The notes: generated from the sequence alone by a model not told the origin. Shown: positions 13,101 to 25,205, numbered from the stretch's first letter. The stretch: 64,000 bases of DNA from Nymphaea colorata (GCF_008831285.2 NC_045139.1:26516412-26580411); one strand, 5' to 3'. Program-made: numbers and translations.

Positions 13101-16100
13101 GAGGCTCAACATATTAAATTCAATAGTTATAGCCTAGTCTGGACAAGTGGCCTGTTGATTTCACCATGCAAGATGTCCAGTGTTGCACTTATTCTTTCAA
13201 TGTTCTGTTAGACAAGGAATCAACCACCATAAATGAGGATGACAGAAATAAATAGGGGGAAATTCCAGTTCTTACTCAAGCCATTTGAAGTCCTCAAGAA
13301 AAGGAATTGTGTTAAAATTAGATCAAGTATTAGGAGGGAGTGGTTAGCAGGCTTAGTAGATTGGCCTTGGATTCCCAAATTTAAGTGATGACTGTAACTA
13401 GACTTTCCCATCACTTGGATATAGAACATGTGGTGGATAATGATAAAATACGGGAACAAAATAACATCTGGAGAGATTCTCCATGATGAATGTACATGTA
13501 AGTCATACCAACATGACTAAAATTGCCTAAGCCAGGGGGCTATCCAACACTAGCTTTCTAGTGAACATTGTAAGAACAAGAATATTCACAAATACTCTGC
13601 CAAAAGCAGTAGTAACACCAAAAAAAAAAAAGAACGAAAGAAAGAAAGAAAGAAACATAAAATGAAAGACCTGAAGAGTGCAAGAACTTGATCCTAGGAC
13701 TTTAATTCCTGGACTCGAGTCCTGAAGCCAAAGGTTACACAACAAGGATTTCTTCACCTAGACCCTGTTAATATGGATAAATTCCACATAATAAAAACAA
13801 CGTTCTAAAGCTTGTTCATGGTCTTTTTGCTTAGAAAAACAAGATGTCCAGAGCTGAAACAATCTTAAAGATGCTAAAAAGATAGTTCCACTTCCAACTA
13901 ACAGATGGAAAGCCAACAAGTGATCCATCCCCCTTTGAGACCTTTAAGCTGAAGGAAATGAAAGACCAATACGTGGAATCTGAATCTTGGCATAAATTGG
14001 TAGAGGGCCTAAACCCACTTGCATATCCAAAAAAAAAAAAAAGTTGGATTGCCAACTAAAATTCACAATTACCTGAGATAAAGCTCTCTTTTCTTAAAAC
14101 AAGCACCTCCTAACACGTTCCGAACATTTTTAAAATAGGTTTACAACTCCATAACATTGTATCTGCAAAAGAAATACAGTCGCAAATTTGCATATTTCTT
14201 AACAGGACACACTCTCAAAGTTCACCAAGATAACTGTCTACTTGACTGATATGGAAATAGCAAGTCGAGGTAAAGAGAGGCACACAATCCACTATCCTTC
14301 GAAAGGAAATAATCAAGATCATAGAAGCAAAGAATCAGATCTTCATCTCCCACACGACTAGTGGTGGAACCAGGTGAATTTTGGCATTATTTACCTGCAA
14401 GTCTTAAGAGGCACCACTATATATAAATAAGCAAAATTTTTAAAGCACCAAAAAAGTAAAGACTTTTTATGAGGATGGTGTGGGCAACTGCCTATCTGTG
14501 GCTCTGCCAGTACACAAGACCATGGGAAAGGATGACATCCAACGCTTTTTTTCCCCATCTAAATCTGAAATGTTGCCTTTTTCACCGTTCCCATAGCTCC
14601 AAAACGGTCGATGCATCTCTCACCTTAAAATGAACAGACTACTGACCTTTTTCCAAACATATTTACCTCATTACAGAAGATAAACACATGGTTAACTTAT
14701 CACAACTCCCTCTTATAGGAAACAGACAGATTAGCTAGAGATACATCCAACTTCTGTGGATCAATCTAGTGTAAACGCAATCTACCACCTACTACATGTG
14801 CACGTATACTCACTTGTGGTGTCTTTGTACTTGTATATGTGCTTGCACTCGTATAACTCTATACCCTACACATTCATCATTCATGCATGGACCATATATA
14901 CATTACACAAGGACCATTGATCCTAATCAGCTGGAAGTATCAGATCAGATGTACACAGAAACCACCTGCCCCTTCATCCGCCATGACAAGCTGTGACCAT
15001 TTCAGCAAGGAAGGAAGTGCTACAATTGGATTTGTATACAGGCTAATTCCTTCGAGAGCTTATGTATGGTACCCAATCTACCAAATCGGATTGCAAATTA
15101 AATGACATCAAAGCTGGATATCGTTGTTGAGAACGTTCTTCGGATGCATCCACCTAGCCATGTCCTAGTTACAGAGGTGGCAGGTAGCATGATATTTCAT
15201 TAAGCAAGCTCCCACTAACAATTGCCCAGCTTCTCCCACTTAGTAATATAAAAACAAACTTAGAAGCTCTAATAGTTTGCATATTCGAGCTGATGAGTAC
15301 TTCATCAAACCAAAGCAAAGCAATGCAAAATAAATCGAAATCAAGGATGGTATATAACGAACTATTACCAGGTAGCTAGCATTGTCGAATCCCGCGAGAA
15401 CGAGCAACCTGTTAGCGGCCTGTCATCTCCTATCTCGCTACAATCAAGAGTCAAATCATTCATCTGTTTCAACACATAATCCGACTCCGCGTCCTCGTCT
15501 TCGTCCGGGTCTTCCCTCTTCCTCCTTGCCCGACGGAGCCTGGCCTTCGCTCTCGTCAAAGAATACTTTGCAATCTCAATCCTTGCATCTAAGAGTTCCC
15601 TTGGTCCCTCCGTGAAGAAGGGGTAGCTCTGCGGCTCCTCCTCCTCCCGCCCATCCTCTCCAGCCGCAGCCGCCAAGGCAGCAGTCTCCTCCTCCTCGTG
15701 GACCTTCATGAGCTTCTCCAGCTGCCCCTCGGAGTCCAGCTTGGCCATGATGGTGCGAAGCCGGTCCCTCCGCTCCATCTCCCTCTCACCGAACAGGGTG
15801 ACAGGCTCGCCGAGGCGGCGCAGGCGGGCGCGGACGGCCGAGTCGTTGGTGGGGACAGCGAGGGCATAGCTCCGCCGCTTCATCAGCAGCTCCTGCATTG
15901 CCTGCTCATGCCGCTCCCGGACGCGGCGACTCTCCTCCGAAATATGGAACTCCGCGGACGCACCCCCGGCGGCAGAGGCCTCGTCCTCGTCGCTGGAACC
16001 GGAATCATCGACATTGGCAGCATCCTGCCGGGGCTTTGGCGGTGGCGGCGGTCGGATAGGAAGAGGAGCGACGGGTCGAGCGCCAGGGGGAGGAGGAGGA

Positions 16101-16273
16101 GGGATAGGGTGGAGAGCTGGAAGGGGCTGTGGCGGCACTGCGGCGGGCAGGACAAGAGGAGCATTTGGGTTTGGGGACGCACTGCTGCTCCCCAACGTAG
16201 AGGAAGGTGGTGGAGGCGGCGGTGGTGGTGGTGTCGTGTTTCTAGAAGCGTCTGGGACATCGTCGTCTTCCAT
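7440..16273 (-). CDS. LIS: U4/U6 small nuclear ribonucleoprotein PRP4-like (LACHESIS homologue)
   Basis: This is a WD40 protein of the U4/U6 and tri-snRNP particle, needed for spliceosome activation in the nucleus. Five exons join in frame: 16273-15369, 12943-12490, 12299-12102, 7755-7674 and 7537-7440. They total 1737 nt, giving 578 aa (Arabidopsis protein about 554). All introns are GT-AG. Residues 1-82 are proline-rich, with an acidic SSDEDE patch near 92-97. The PRP4/SFM domain lies at about 138-185 (VRARLRRLGEPVTLFGERE), followed by YPFFTEGPRELLDARIEIAK near 217-236. WD40 repeats start near residue 287 (LTGCSFSRDSTMLATC) and include HLDRLARVSFHPSGKFLGTA, SYDKTWRLWD, CGLDALARVWDLRTGRSI, FSPNGYHLATGGED and a final HDRTIKLW. 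Introns 1 and 3 are 2.4 and 4.3 kb and hold MITEs. A duplicated exon-3 end lies at 12009-12053. Confidence 0.95.
9243..9466. mobile_element. Tourist-like (PIF/Harbinger) MITE
   Basis: This 224-bp element lies in PRP4 intron 3. The left end reads GAGGGCATTTGATTA and the right end is the inverted GGGGCGTTTGATTG. It is flanked by a TAA target duplication at 9240-9242 and 9467-9469. The 3-bp TAA duplication and these end motifs are typical of Tourist MITEs. No coding capacity. Confidence 0.75.
10082..10138. repeat. (AT)n microsatellite in PRP4 intron 3
   Basis: An uninterrupted AT dinucleotide run of about 56 bp. The IYIYIY reading frames across it are artefacts of the repeat. Confidence 0.95.
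11960..12142. repeat. 93-bp tandem duplication across the end of PRP4 exon 3
   Basis: Two copies lie at 11960-12049 and 12053-12142, offset by 93 bp and differing at one base (11989 versus 12082). Each carries the last part of exon 3 plus its GT donor and the start of intron 3. The high similarity points to a recent event. The copy nearer exon 4 contains an in-frame 45-bp exon-like segment at 12009-12053, bounded by AG and GT. Confidence 0.93.
14359..14512. mobile_element. Small hAT-like MITE in PRP4 intron 1
   Basis: The ends are TAGTGGTGGAACC on the left and the inverted TACTGGCAGAGCC on the right. Eight-base flanks CACACGAC (14351-14358) and CACAAGAC (14513-14520) match at 7 of 8 positions, the size expected of hAT transposition. 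The 154-bp element has no coding capacity and belongs to the CAGTGGYGGAGCC-type ends also seen at 28585 and 44827. Confidence 0.6.
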
Positions 16274-18420
16274 TATGAGAATGGGAAGGATCTAAACCAG
16301 AGAAGTGGAGTTTAGATAGCTGCCACAGCCACTGGCCTCTGCATATAAATCAATCAACTACCCAACTTTCCCTACTCTTCTTCTTCTTCAGACTTGGACT
16401 AAGCGAATCAACGGAACAGAGGGCCAACTCTGTAAGGAAAGAAAGAGTGATACCCTATTTGCAGAAAAGCCACGGTAAGAGAGAGAGAGGGCTGAGGGGT
16501 CGAAGACGAAAGGGAAATGGGGGAAGGGAGGGGAGCAGCAGGGTCTGCCCCTGGCGTATCAAAGCGGGTCAAACCAAAGTTCCAAATTCACAGGTGGATC
16601 CGTGTATCAGATTGCCAACTTGAAGTTGGTGTATCTTCGAGACGAAAGACGTTTGAAAACTCCCTATATTAGGGTCATCGAATATGCATAAATATAAACA
16701 AACAACTTTATTTTTCAAAATGGTGCACGCAAGAGATAAAACAATTTCACTATTATATGCATACGAACATGCGCACATACATATGAATGTAGATGGGTCA
16801 ATAGATGGTGGAGCTCTCTCTCTCTCTCTCTCTCTCTTCAACCAGTGGAAGACAGAGAAGAAGCCTGAAGGTAATGCTTGTCCCTACCTCTCTGTTGATC
16901 TCTATTGAGGAGGATCTCATTTGCAAACCCTGCAACGTTGATCTCTATTGAGGAGGATCTCATTTGCAAACCCTGCAACACAGAGAAATGATGCAAAAAA
17001 AAAGAAAAAAGTAGAGCTTCCACCTGCATCAGACAAGGCCAACCATAACAAGTATTATGTGGTGCATAAGAGACATTGCAGTACAGGAATGTGATGATCG
17101 ATCAGTTTCTCTAACACCTTGTGCTTTTGTCATGCCAGTAATTGTAACACTTGAGGAATGTGCATTACTAAAAGAAAAATCTTCTAATTTGTTTATTTAG
17201 TTAAGAAAGGCTTAGTTACTCGTAAAAGAGGGGTCACTGATGCACAAGTTGAAGCACAGCGAATGAGGATGGCACTTCAAAGCATTGAAAGCAGGTTATG
17301 TGTCCTATGAGAATAAGGGGTTAGTTGAGAGCTTCTACTTTTTGCCGGCAGTGGGGGTGTGTAGGACATATAGTCTCCAATTTTGTTATAAAAAGTTCTA
17401 AGTGTTGGCTATCTTCAGACTGCCTTTACATTCATTGCCTACTGTAGTTCTATATTACAATTATATTCGTGGCTTGTTTAAAAGGTTAAAATAGACATGT
17501 CTTATTTTTATGTTCAGCAATAGTTTTAAGTTAATTTTGATGCACGCCCAACATAGATTAGCATTTGATTGAGTGGTCTTTTACATGTTGATTTATATTA
17601 TGCATGTTGTGATTTTGTGTAATTTTTTATGGGTTTTTCTTATTTGATTTGCTGCATGACTTTAGTTTTTGGTTGCTGGTGATATTTGTTTCTTAGAGCA
17701 TCAATGGTATAGAAGTTTAGTTCGCTTACTGTTCTATTTGGCGTAGCTTAGGGCTTAGAATAGAGAAATACTATGTGAGAATTGGTGCTTCTGTAACTCT
17801 GCTTTGAGACCTGAAATTTCAGCACTATTGTACTCATCATTACATGCGATAATTTTTTTAGCTTTGCGGTGAAAGCGATTTCGTTCTCTTTCTTCACAAG
17901 TCTGCTGACTGCAGACCAAGTTTGAACTCAGTTAGAGTTTATTTCGTCCAGGTTTTAAATGTTGCTCAAGAATTGGATTATGGGGTTTCCAAATTCCGGG
18001 AAATGCTTAGGGATGAATTTTTAGGGGACTTTTAAACGGTAATATCAAAAGATTTAAAAAGAACTTTTCATTTATATAAAAGGGTATTTTTCTTAAATTT
18101 GTTATCTTTCAAACAAGACCAATTTTATTGAATTTGAACAATGTCTTTGAAGTTCACTGTTTTCAGAAACATGTTCCGAACTATATTAAAGCTAGTTAAG
18201 AAATTCAATTAGATAGTTTATTTTATTGTTTTAGATAGGTGAATTTCAATTTTATTTAGGCCTATAGAAGATCAGTTAGTTAGTTTGATTGAAGTTAGTT
18301 ATTTAATTGCATTTACCTAGGTTTTAGCCTTATTATCTAAGTAATTTAATTAAGAAATACCAAGATCTAGGGTTTTTTGAATCATTTGTTTTAGCGGCTT
18401 TTATGAGTTGTCTTGCTATC
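16274..18420. other. Upstream region of PRP4 with a 43-bp tandem repeat
   Basis: The PRP4 promoter side. A (CT)n run lies at about 16814-16837. A perfect two-copy tandem repeat lies at 16894-16936 and 16937-16979. An exon-like segment on the plus strand at 17203-17294 is listed separately. Otherwise nothing gene-like is seen. Confidence 0.45.
17203..17294 (+). other. Exon-like coding segment, unassigned
   Basis: Between an AG acceptor (TTTATTTAG) and a GT donor (GCAG then GTTATG) lies an open 92-bp stretch reading KKGLVTRKRGVTDAQ and then VEAQRMRMALQSIES. Its composition is coding-like and unlike the flanks. I could not link it in phase to an upstream ATG-bearing exon or find a downstream exon, and I do not recognise the family. 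It may be an exon of a divergent plus-strand gene, a captured fragment, or chance. Confidence 0.25.
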
Positions 18421-18606
18421 TTAAAGTGCTCCTTCAGGCCCTGGCCCCACTTGATTTTTTTTTTTAATTTATATCTAAATTTTAAAAAATTTCACTTGTT
18501 TTATATCAAAAAATTTGAGAAATGATATTTCGGCTCTAGTCAAAATTTAAAAACTTTAATTCGGCCCACCTCATGAAAAATTTCTGGCTCCCCCTGCCTG
18601 CAGGCT
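18421..18606. repeat. hAT-like MITE relic, family copy A
   Basis: This W-rich block starts near GGCCCTGGCCCCACTTGA and ends near TTTCTGGCTCCCCCTGC. It is clearly related to blocks at about 24350-24535 and 41786-41977, sharing words such as CAAAATTTAAAAACTTTA. The ends resemble the CAGKGGYRGAGCCAG termini of hAT MITEs. No clean target duplication is seen. Confidence 0.5.
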
Positions 18607-19589
18607 ACGATGTATACATTTGGTGTTGAGTTGAAGATGTCAAGGAAAATACAAAAAGTTGATTTTCCCCTTGATGTAGATTGCTATGCAACAGTTGGGA
18701 CTTTATTCTCTTTTTGTAGTGTTTTTGCTTGATTTCAAGTGTGATCATTATTGGTTGGATAGTGTACCCATGGACTTTTCAAGTATTAATACAAGTGAAT
18801 TGGATCGATCCATTCTCTGTGGATGCGGCTTGTCTCACTGAATTATTGGGAGTTCAGTTTTTAATTATTTGGTGGCAGGATTTTCCCTATGAATTATTGA
18901 ATATTATCTTTTAAAAATCAGTCTTATCAAAATCCACAGCAATAATGTTCCCTCAAAATATCTCTATCACATTAATACTCTTAAGTATGTCACTTATCTT
19001 CAGTTAAGTGCATTTTGAGGAATAGAGAATTTTAGCTTATCTCTATTGTCTTTCAAACCTAATTGATGTGTCATGTAAGTTAGGTCATTTCACTACTTTC
19101 ATTACCTGCATAAGCAATAGCAGTTGAAAGATCACAGTCAATAAGATGGTTCTCCCTGCAGACAAGCTTGGCGTTTAAGGATGCTGTCCACTGATTTTTA
19201 GAGGTGTTTCCAAAATTGTTGCAGATCCAATTGATTGATAGTAAGTTAATAAGGGGCATAAGAAATGGAAATTTGTTCATATTTTTGCATCTTGTTTCAA
19301 AAAAAAAAAATTATAAAGACAAATTTTAGCAGGGATATAGAGGATTAATTTTCTCCAACCACGTCAATTACTGTCATCTTTTTTTTTTTTTTTTTTTGTT
19401 GCTTGTTTTTTTGTCCATAGAATGGTGTAAACCAGGATTAATATTTTCCCCACAATCAGTATCAAAGCATTTGTTTGAAATGATAAAAAGATAGTTGTAG
19501 TACTCCAACTTTGTTCAGTTGTAAATCCCTTTCTGCCCGGAGATCCTCAAGTATAGGATGAAGTGAGGAAGGTGGTTTAGACCCCTCCA
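18607..19589. other. Noncoding AT-rich stretch
   Basis: No supported gene. A minus-strand segment near 19110-19190 (TASLNAKLVCRENHLIDCDL, then a GT donor) is open and exon-like but isolated and not recognised. Confidence 0.4.
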
Positions 19590-19711
19590 TTAGGGTGCGC
19601 AGCCCAGCTCCGGTCGATCCAAATCGGGTTCAGGCCAACCTGGGGCTCATACCTACGGCCCGAGCCGAGGCCAAGCTCAGTTCAACCTCATTTTAATAAA
19701 AACAATGTTTG

Positions 19712-19776
<65 letters not shown>

Positions 19777-19855
19777 CGGGTCAAATTGAGTCAGGCTGGT
19801 CCAAGACCTGATCCAATCCGAACTGGGTAGGCTTTTTAGTATTTGGCCCTGAACA
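19590..19855. repeat. GC-rich dispersed repeat with (AT)n centre, second copy
   Basis: GC-rich arms (GGCCCGAGCCGAGGCC on one side, GTCGGGTCAAATTGAGTC on the other) flank an (AT)n run at about 19713-19773. The layout matches the repeat at 2380-2720. Confidence 0.5.
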
Positions 19856-21436
19856 ACAAATTTCAGGGCACTACACAAACATGTGTGTGTGCCCACGCAT
19901 GAGCAAATACTTGAAAGCATTAATATGCAAAAAAGAAGAATTCCGTGTTGCCGTGTAGGCAACTGCCCACACCTGCACACATGTGGCCCTACCCTACCAT
20001 TGGGACCATGTAGTTAAGAAGAGGCTTGGTTGAAGCTTTTGATGGGACATACAAATTCTGCGATGGGAATTCGACATATCACAATCAGTTTGCGTCAATT
20101 CTATGTTGACCCAATTTAGCAGCAGAAACGCTAGGTGAGAGCTTAATGAATGTACTCCATAAAATATTCACGATGCCAACGACTTCCAACAACATTTTTT
20201 ACACCAACCTATCTTGAGCCATCTTTATATGCAAGAGTGATAGGAGACGATTGAATGAACTTGTCCTTTAGGTGCCGAGGGTGACCAACCCCTCAAGTTA
20301 AAATGCAGGCCATGAAGAAAGAGAGCAAGGTGGTCATGACATAGTTGGGAGACCATGATACGCAGAATGCAGGAAGCACCGCTCAATCAATTTCATGAGA
20401 CCACCAACAAAGTCACCGCAGCTAGTAATGGCCATGGAGTCCTCGAAGCAAAATTCATGGAAAAATTGCATGGTCGATATTAATGGAGATAAGCAGGTCT
20501 ATGCCCCCATGAAATTGTTTCCTGTTGTTGTCTAAATGTTAGAAGGTCAAAAATTTTAGCTCTACAAAAGTAGTACTTGAACAACAACTGAATAAAAGCC
20601 AGCGTTTTCTTTCTCCTTCCACTATCCATGCAAGAAACTGTTTAAATCAGCCCAACAAACAACACAGGTTCAAGCAACACACACAATAAGAAACTTACAA
20701 GGCACAGATGCCTACTACTCTCAACATGCAAAGGCAGAGCAAATACGAATAAATGCTTAGACAAGTACTCTAAGCGGCCGTTTGGCATGAGCAACATACG
20801 CGTATTCTATTGATCTACTTTTAAAGAAGCAACTATCACCTATAACAAATTAATGTGTCTATGCATGGTGATAAGAAATGTGTTTGTTAGATTTACAAAC
20901 GAACATTTAGAATGACTCAAATCTGTCAATGTTGTTGGATTTACAGAACGACATCTATAATTACCGTAAGCTGAGTAGGCACATTCACTAAGCATACATG
21001 AGCAGACATAATGTAACGATTTTAAGCTTATTTATGCACACAACAAACAGCAAAAAACAAAGCTTCACAGCTTAGTTTCATATGCTAACATCTGAAATGG
21101 TTGTTCTCTTGTTTTTCTTTCATTGGTTTGCGGATGCTAGCATACTGAAATCGAGGAAAGTGGACGGCGAGTAGGGCTGGAGATTATGCCACTGAGACCG
21201 AGCAGCTGCTTCCTCCCAGTATTGGCGCGGCAGCTCCACCGCAGACCAACTCATGACTCTTCCTCTTTCCCTCGTTGTCAAACTCTCGGCAGCCATGATA
21301 TCTGCGAAGAACAGTTAAAAAGGCCTCCAGTACTACATTTATCATCCAACAAGCAAATGTACTGCTGCATTGCGTATGAGAGGCTATAGCATCAGGACGA
21401 ACGAAAAATCCATGTCCCGTACATACATACTTTTAC

Positions 21437-21473
<37 letters not shown>

Positions 21474-22980
21474 TTGACTCAGCACACTCATGACGACAGT
21501 CTAATTCATCATGAAGAAGGATTGAAAGAAAAATGAAGAGAAAAATATGATGGGCATTTTCTACATTTAAGTATCAGTTCACATTTTTATTTTTTTTCAA
21601 CTCATCCTTCACTTTTTTTCTCAACCATCATTTTTTTCTCAACCCATCCATCACCATTCATAGATCAGACAGCCGTTATGGGAGATATGTGACTTTGGCT
21701 ATAGACAGACGCCATTCTTTGTCTCTGATATATATATATATATATATATATAATGCATTGAGAGAGAGACGCACATGCAAATCTCATATACTCAAGAAAA
21801 TCATTTATTCTAGCCAGCTGAAGCTCATATTTGCAGTACTTTTTTAAGAACTAATTGCTCGAATATGATATTTATAGTTAAAGACGTAAACAAGAAAAAA
21901 AACGTGCTTTTAACGTGTAAATAAGTTCCCATAAATTAAGAAAGTATATGAAGTAAATTCCCACCCAAAATTGTTTTGGATTGGGAGATCGTATTCGTAT
22001 TACTAATTTTGCGAAGAAAAATAACCTACAAATATGAGCAGTTTCAAGTGCAAAACAGAGTGTATATCCATTTCTGGTAATATCATTTTTCAAAACTAGT
22101 CTTGAAATGAAAAATCTATTTTTATTTACAAAAAAATGTTAATTTGAAGGCCAAACTTTTGACGATAATCCAGAAAAGAGCTTCGGTTTTTTAAACCTTA
22201 CGCTCGCTTACAACTGGTGGATTTGGGGGTAGGGCCAAATTAAATTCAAATCCAAAAAATACATGGCTCTATTAAAAAAATATATTTTTTTAAGGCGCCC
22301 CCCTCCCTTCGCCCCTGCAACTACATACCTTATAATAATAACTAAAACAGGTTATATTAAGTTAAGCCTGGCTAAATAACGAGAACTAGTTGAAAAGTAG
22401 AAAAATACATATTATCTTCAAAGGAGAAGAGAAAATGATAAGTACTAAAAAGTAACAGAAGTTTAACTTGTTGCTGCAATTTCATAGTTGCCAGCAGCGC
22501 AAGGCTTTCAGAGATTATTGGTAAAAGGTAAAGCCAAGATGAAAATTTCCCTTTTGGTTGTGCTGGCAAAACCGTTTTTGTCTTTAGATTGAAAGATTTT
22601 TCTTTCTGTGGGTAACTCCAATGATAAATTTATCACGAGGAACCGGAACATTAGGACAAATGAGAAAAAAGAACGTTTGGTCCTGAAGCAAAGTAATATT
22701 GCAGACAGAACATCCATGGAACGCCCAAAGTTTACCATCGCTGCCAAATTCAAAATTCCGAAGGTTAAAGATATGAAACAAAAACAAAAAATCCCAACCT
22801 CATGGGCACTAAAAGAAAGCCAAATGCAAGCATAGTATCCTTCTTGGTCAATCGGACGATATTTACGGTAAAAAAAATTCATATGTTAAAAAAGATCTTA
22901 GTAAAAATAAACAAAAAGTTCATAAAAAATATGCAAACCCAGTAAATAGGAAGATTATACACACTAATTTATAAACTTGA
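19856..22980. other. Noncoding region downstream of the ERD15-like gene
   Basis: It holds (AT)n runs at about 21438-21470 and 21729-21752. A GC-rich island at about 21140-21310 contains a short plus-strand frame (MPLRPSSCFLPVLARQLHRR) that resembles an organelle-targeting leader, but no downstream coding sequence is found. The lower-numbered exon or 3' UTR of the ERD15-like gene may lie in the high end of this interval. Confidence 0.4.
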
Positions 22981-23454
22981 TTATATCTCTGAATCGATTG
23001 CTTGATTAGAAGGGGGAGGGGGGGAATTACCCAACCGCGGCGGTGTCTTCTGGTGAAGGAAGAGGGCAGCATCCACTCGCTTGTGCTGCTCAGCGTCGGT
23101 ATGAAATGGGGCAGCTTCTTCCTGAAGGCCGAGAGAGAAGTCCTCCACTTCAAACGTCTCCGGCAGAAGGGCGGCTATGTCCTCTTCTTCTTCTGCTTCT
23201 CCGTCAGTCTTGCCATGACCACCATTAAAAGCAGCAGGGGGCGTAGGCACCTGGCCCTGGTGGTGGCGGTGGTCGATCCAGTGGTAGTCCTCCGCCCACC
23301 CCGACGCCTTGAGGAGACGATGAGGCTCCGACCGGCGGGGAGATGACGAGAACAAGTCGGGGGCGGCTCTTTGGAAGGAAGAGGGGATGAAGGGAGGGGC
23401 GTTGGGGTTGAGAGTGGACCTGCTGTAGTCGGCACTCGTCCAAGCTACTGCCAT
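22981..23454 (-). CDS. ERD15/CID-like PAM2-motif protein
   Basis: The family binds the MLLE domain of poly(A)-binding protein and is induced early by dehydration in Arabidopsis (ERD15, also called CID1). The ATG at 23454 is chosen over an upstream in-frame one because the family begins a few residues before PAM2 and the context is good. The PAM2 motif STLNPNAPPFIPSSFQ lies at residues 13-28. An acidic stretch is followed by EDIAALLPETFEVEDF near 91-106, matching the conserved 'LLPExF' block of ERD15. A good donor (GG then GTAATTCC) at 23030-23029 could end the first coding exon after residue 141. The next exon was not found. Without splicing, the frame ends at 22981 as a 157-aa protein whose last 16 residues are proline-rich and unlike the basic C-terminus of ERD15. 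The 5' portion is firm; the 3' end is not. Confidence 0.8.
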   Translation of the reverse strand: MAVAWTSADYSRSTLNPNAPPFIPSSFQRAAPDLFSSSPRRSEPHRLLKASGWAEDYHWIDHRHHQGQVPTPPAAFNGGHGKTDGEAEEEEDIAALLPETFEVEDFSLGLQEEAAPFHTDAEQHKRVDAALFLHQKTPPRLGNSPPPPSNQAIDSEI

Positions 23455-23516
23455 GGCGACAACCCTCAAATCTTTCTCTCCCGATCTCTCTCGATCTGCT
23501 TCGGCTTCATATCTCA

Positions 23517-23524
23517 CCATATAA
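23517..23524 (-). promoter_or_regulatory. Possible TATA box of the ERD15-like gene
   Basis: TTATATGG on the coding strand lies about 65 bp upstream of the chosen ATG, which would leave a 5' UTR of roughly 30-40 nt. This is position-based only. If used, it also argues against the upstream in-frame ATG, which overlaps this site. Confidence 0.3.
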
Positions 23525-24349
23525 GGGAGGACCCTGCCCAGCACATGGGATTTAGAGAGAGAGAGGGAGCGTGTGTGGCTAAGGACGAGAAAAATATCAG
23601 AAGCAGCCGGCCAACCCGCTTTGGCAACATCCCCTTGGAACCGTTGATCGCTGCCGAATGCCGTGGGTGGGTCCCACCGGCCCATGCCGTGTGCGCCGGC
23701 CCTGGTTAATGGTTATGAACCGACTCCCCAGGCCAGGACCAACCTTCGTTGGAAGGTGGAGAGAACAAAAAGAATAACCCTTAGGCCCATCCTTTCTCCG
23801 TAATTTCCAAAAGATGCCCCTCCGATTCATTTTTTCCAAATAGAAGCTTGGAGCGGGCTATTATTCTGGCCGGCATCATCTTGGGGGCCCGAAATCACTT
23901 TAATTCCTTCGCTGGCCACAAAAAAGGGATTCCCTTTTTAATTTGGAAAAGCAAAAGTGACCTGTTGTATGAAGAAGAAAACGTCCAATTTCTTAATCTT
24001 CCTTCCTTAGTTTTGTTTTGATGAACAAAACAACAGATTGGCAATAGCTCGTGGTTTAGTTTGTCTTAAACTTTAAGCTTAATTAAGAACATCATGATAA
24101 TGTAGACTAAGCATAGGTTAAAGTTCTGCCAGGAGATTCTAAAATGCGACGCTTTGTTACAAATCGTGGTTAAATGGTGTACCTAAGCCGAAGTTGGTCA
24201 CACGCGTGAAAAAGCAAGGACCAACTTCATCTTCTACATTACACACAAGTCTCTCAGTTATATGTTAGGATTTAAAATTACACTGATCATTCAAAAATTA
24301 TATGTTATACTCATTTAGATTTAGCAGTTAGCGTCATATTATAAACAAG
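23525..24349. other. Upstream region of the ERD15-like gene
   Basis: A moderately GC-rich promoter side up to about 23900, then AT-rich intergenic sequence. No gene seen. Confidence 0.4.
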
Positions 24350-24535
24350 GGAAGAGGCAAGGTAGGGCCCACATGGATCTTCAATTTTTTTTTTTTTAGT
24401 TTACTTGTAAATTTTCAAAAAAATTTACTTGTTTTATATACAAAATTTGAAAAAAAATAATATTTCGGCACTATTCAAAATTTAGAAACTTTAACTTCAC
24501 CAGCTTCATAAAAAATTTCTACTCTGACCCTAATT
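24350..24535. repeat. hAT-like MITE relic, family copy B
   Basis: Related to 18421-18606 and 41786-41977. It starts near GGCAAGGTAGGGCCCACATGG and ends near TTTCTACTCTGACCC. The ends are mutated. Confidence 0.5.
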
Positions 24536-24929
24536 ATAACTCCCACTTAAGGCCGGCCATATTTTAGAAAGTCCTTTCAAACTTTTGTTTATTAACTTGC
24601 GTTTGGGACCTCAATGGCACTTATTTTATATTAAGTCTCATTGTTGCCTCAACTTGATTTATGATCAGCATGGTTTTTTAGAAATCAGGTTCTAAGGTGT
24701 GAGAGAAATGATACCGTGGGGAAAGCTGCCCTTTCAAACTGGCGAATAAACCCGTGTGTCCAAAAAATTCACTGACCCTGCCAGTTACCTGCAAATTGAA
24801 GGAACATAAACGCCGTTTCCGCAATTAAAAGAAAAAATAAAAGTAAGGGAAAACTCCAGTAGAATGGTACCATAGGCTTAGCCCGCACGGATGTACTGAT
24901 ACATATGGCGTATCGCCAACAACAAAAAT

Positions 24930-25205
24930 TCATGTTTGATCCAAAATCTGAGTTTGTAATCCGAACATGATTTTTAAATCTAAATTTTGAATCAAATCTA
25001 ACTGAGTTTCAAAACATAAGGACATTGGGTACATCATATTTATTTAAAATTAAATTCAATCCAAATCCAATTATACAAAATTTGATCAGTTGTCATTAAT
25101 TTGATCTGATTTCTTAATCAAATATTAATTTTTTTTTATATCTAATTTTTCTAAAACTATTTGATCCAATATTCCATCCAAATAAATATGTTAGACATCT
25201 CTGCT
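24930..25205. repeat. Dispersed AT-rich repeat, copy 2
   Basis: Contains the same GATCCAAAATCTGAG / AATCCAAATCCAAT type of wording as 1-432 and ends near TTAGACATCTCTG. Diverged. Confidence 0.45.

Noticed and set aside
15698-16315. 205-codon plus-strand frame opposite PRP4 exon 1
   Set aside because: It is the antisense shadow of the GC- and proline-rich first exon, whose minus-strand frame matches PRP4.
21186-21389. Short plus-strand frame resembling an organelle-targeting leader
   Set aside because: No downstream coding exon found; Arg/Ser-rich leaders arise easily in GC-rich sequence.
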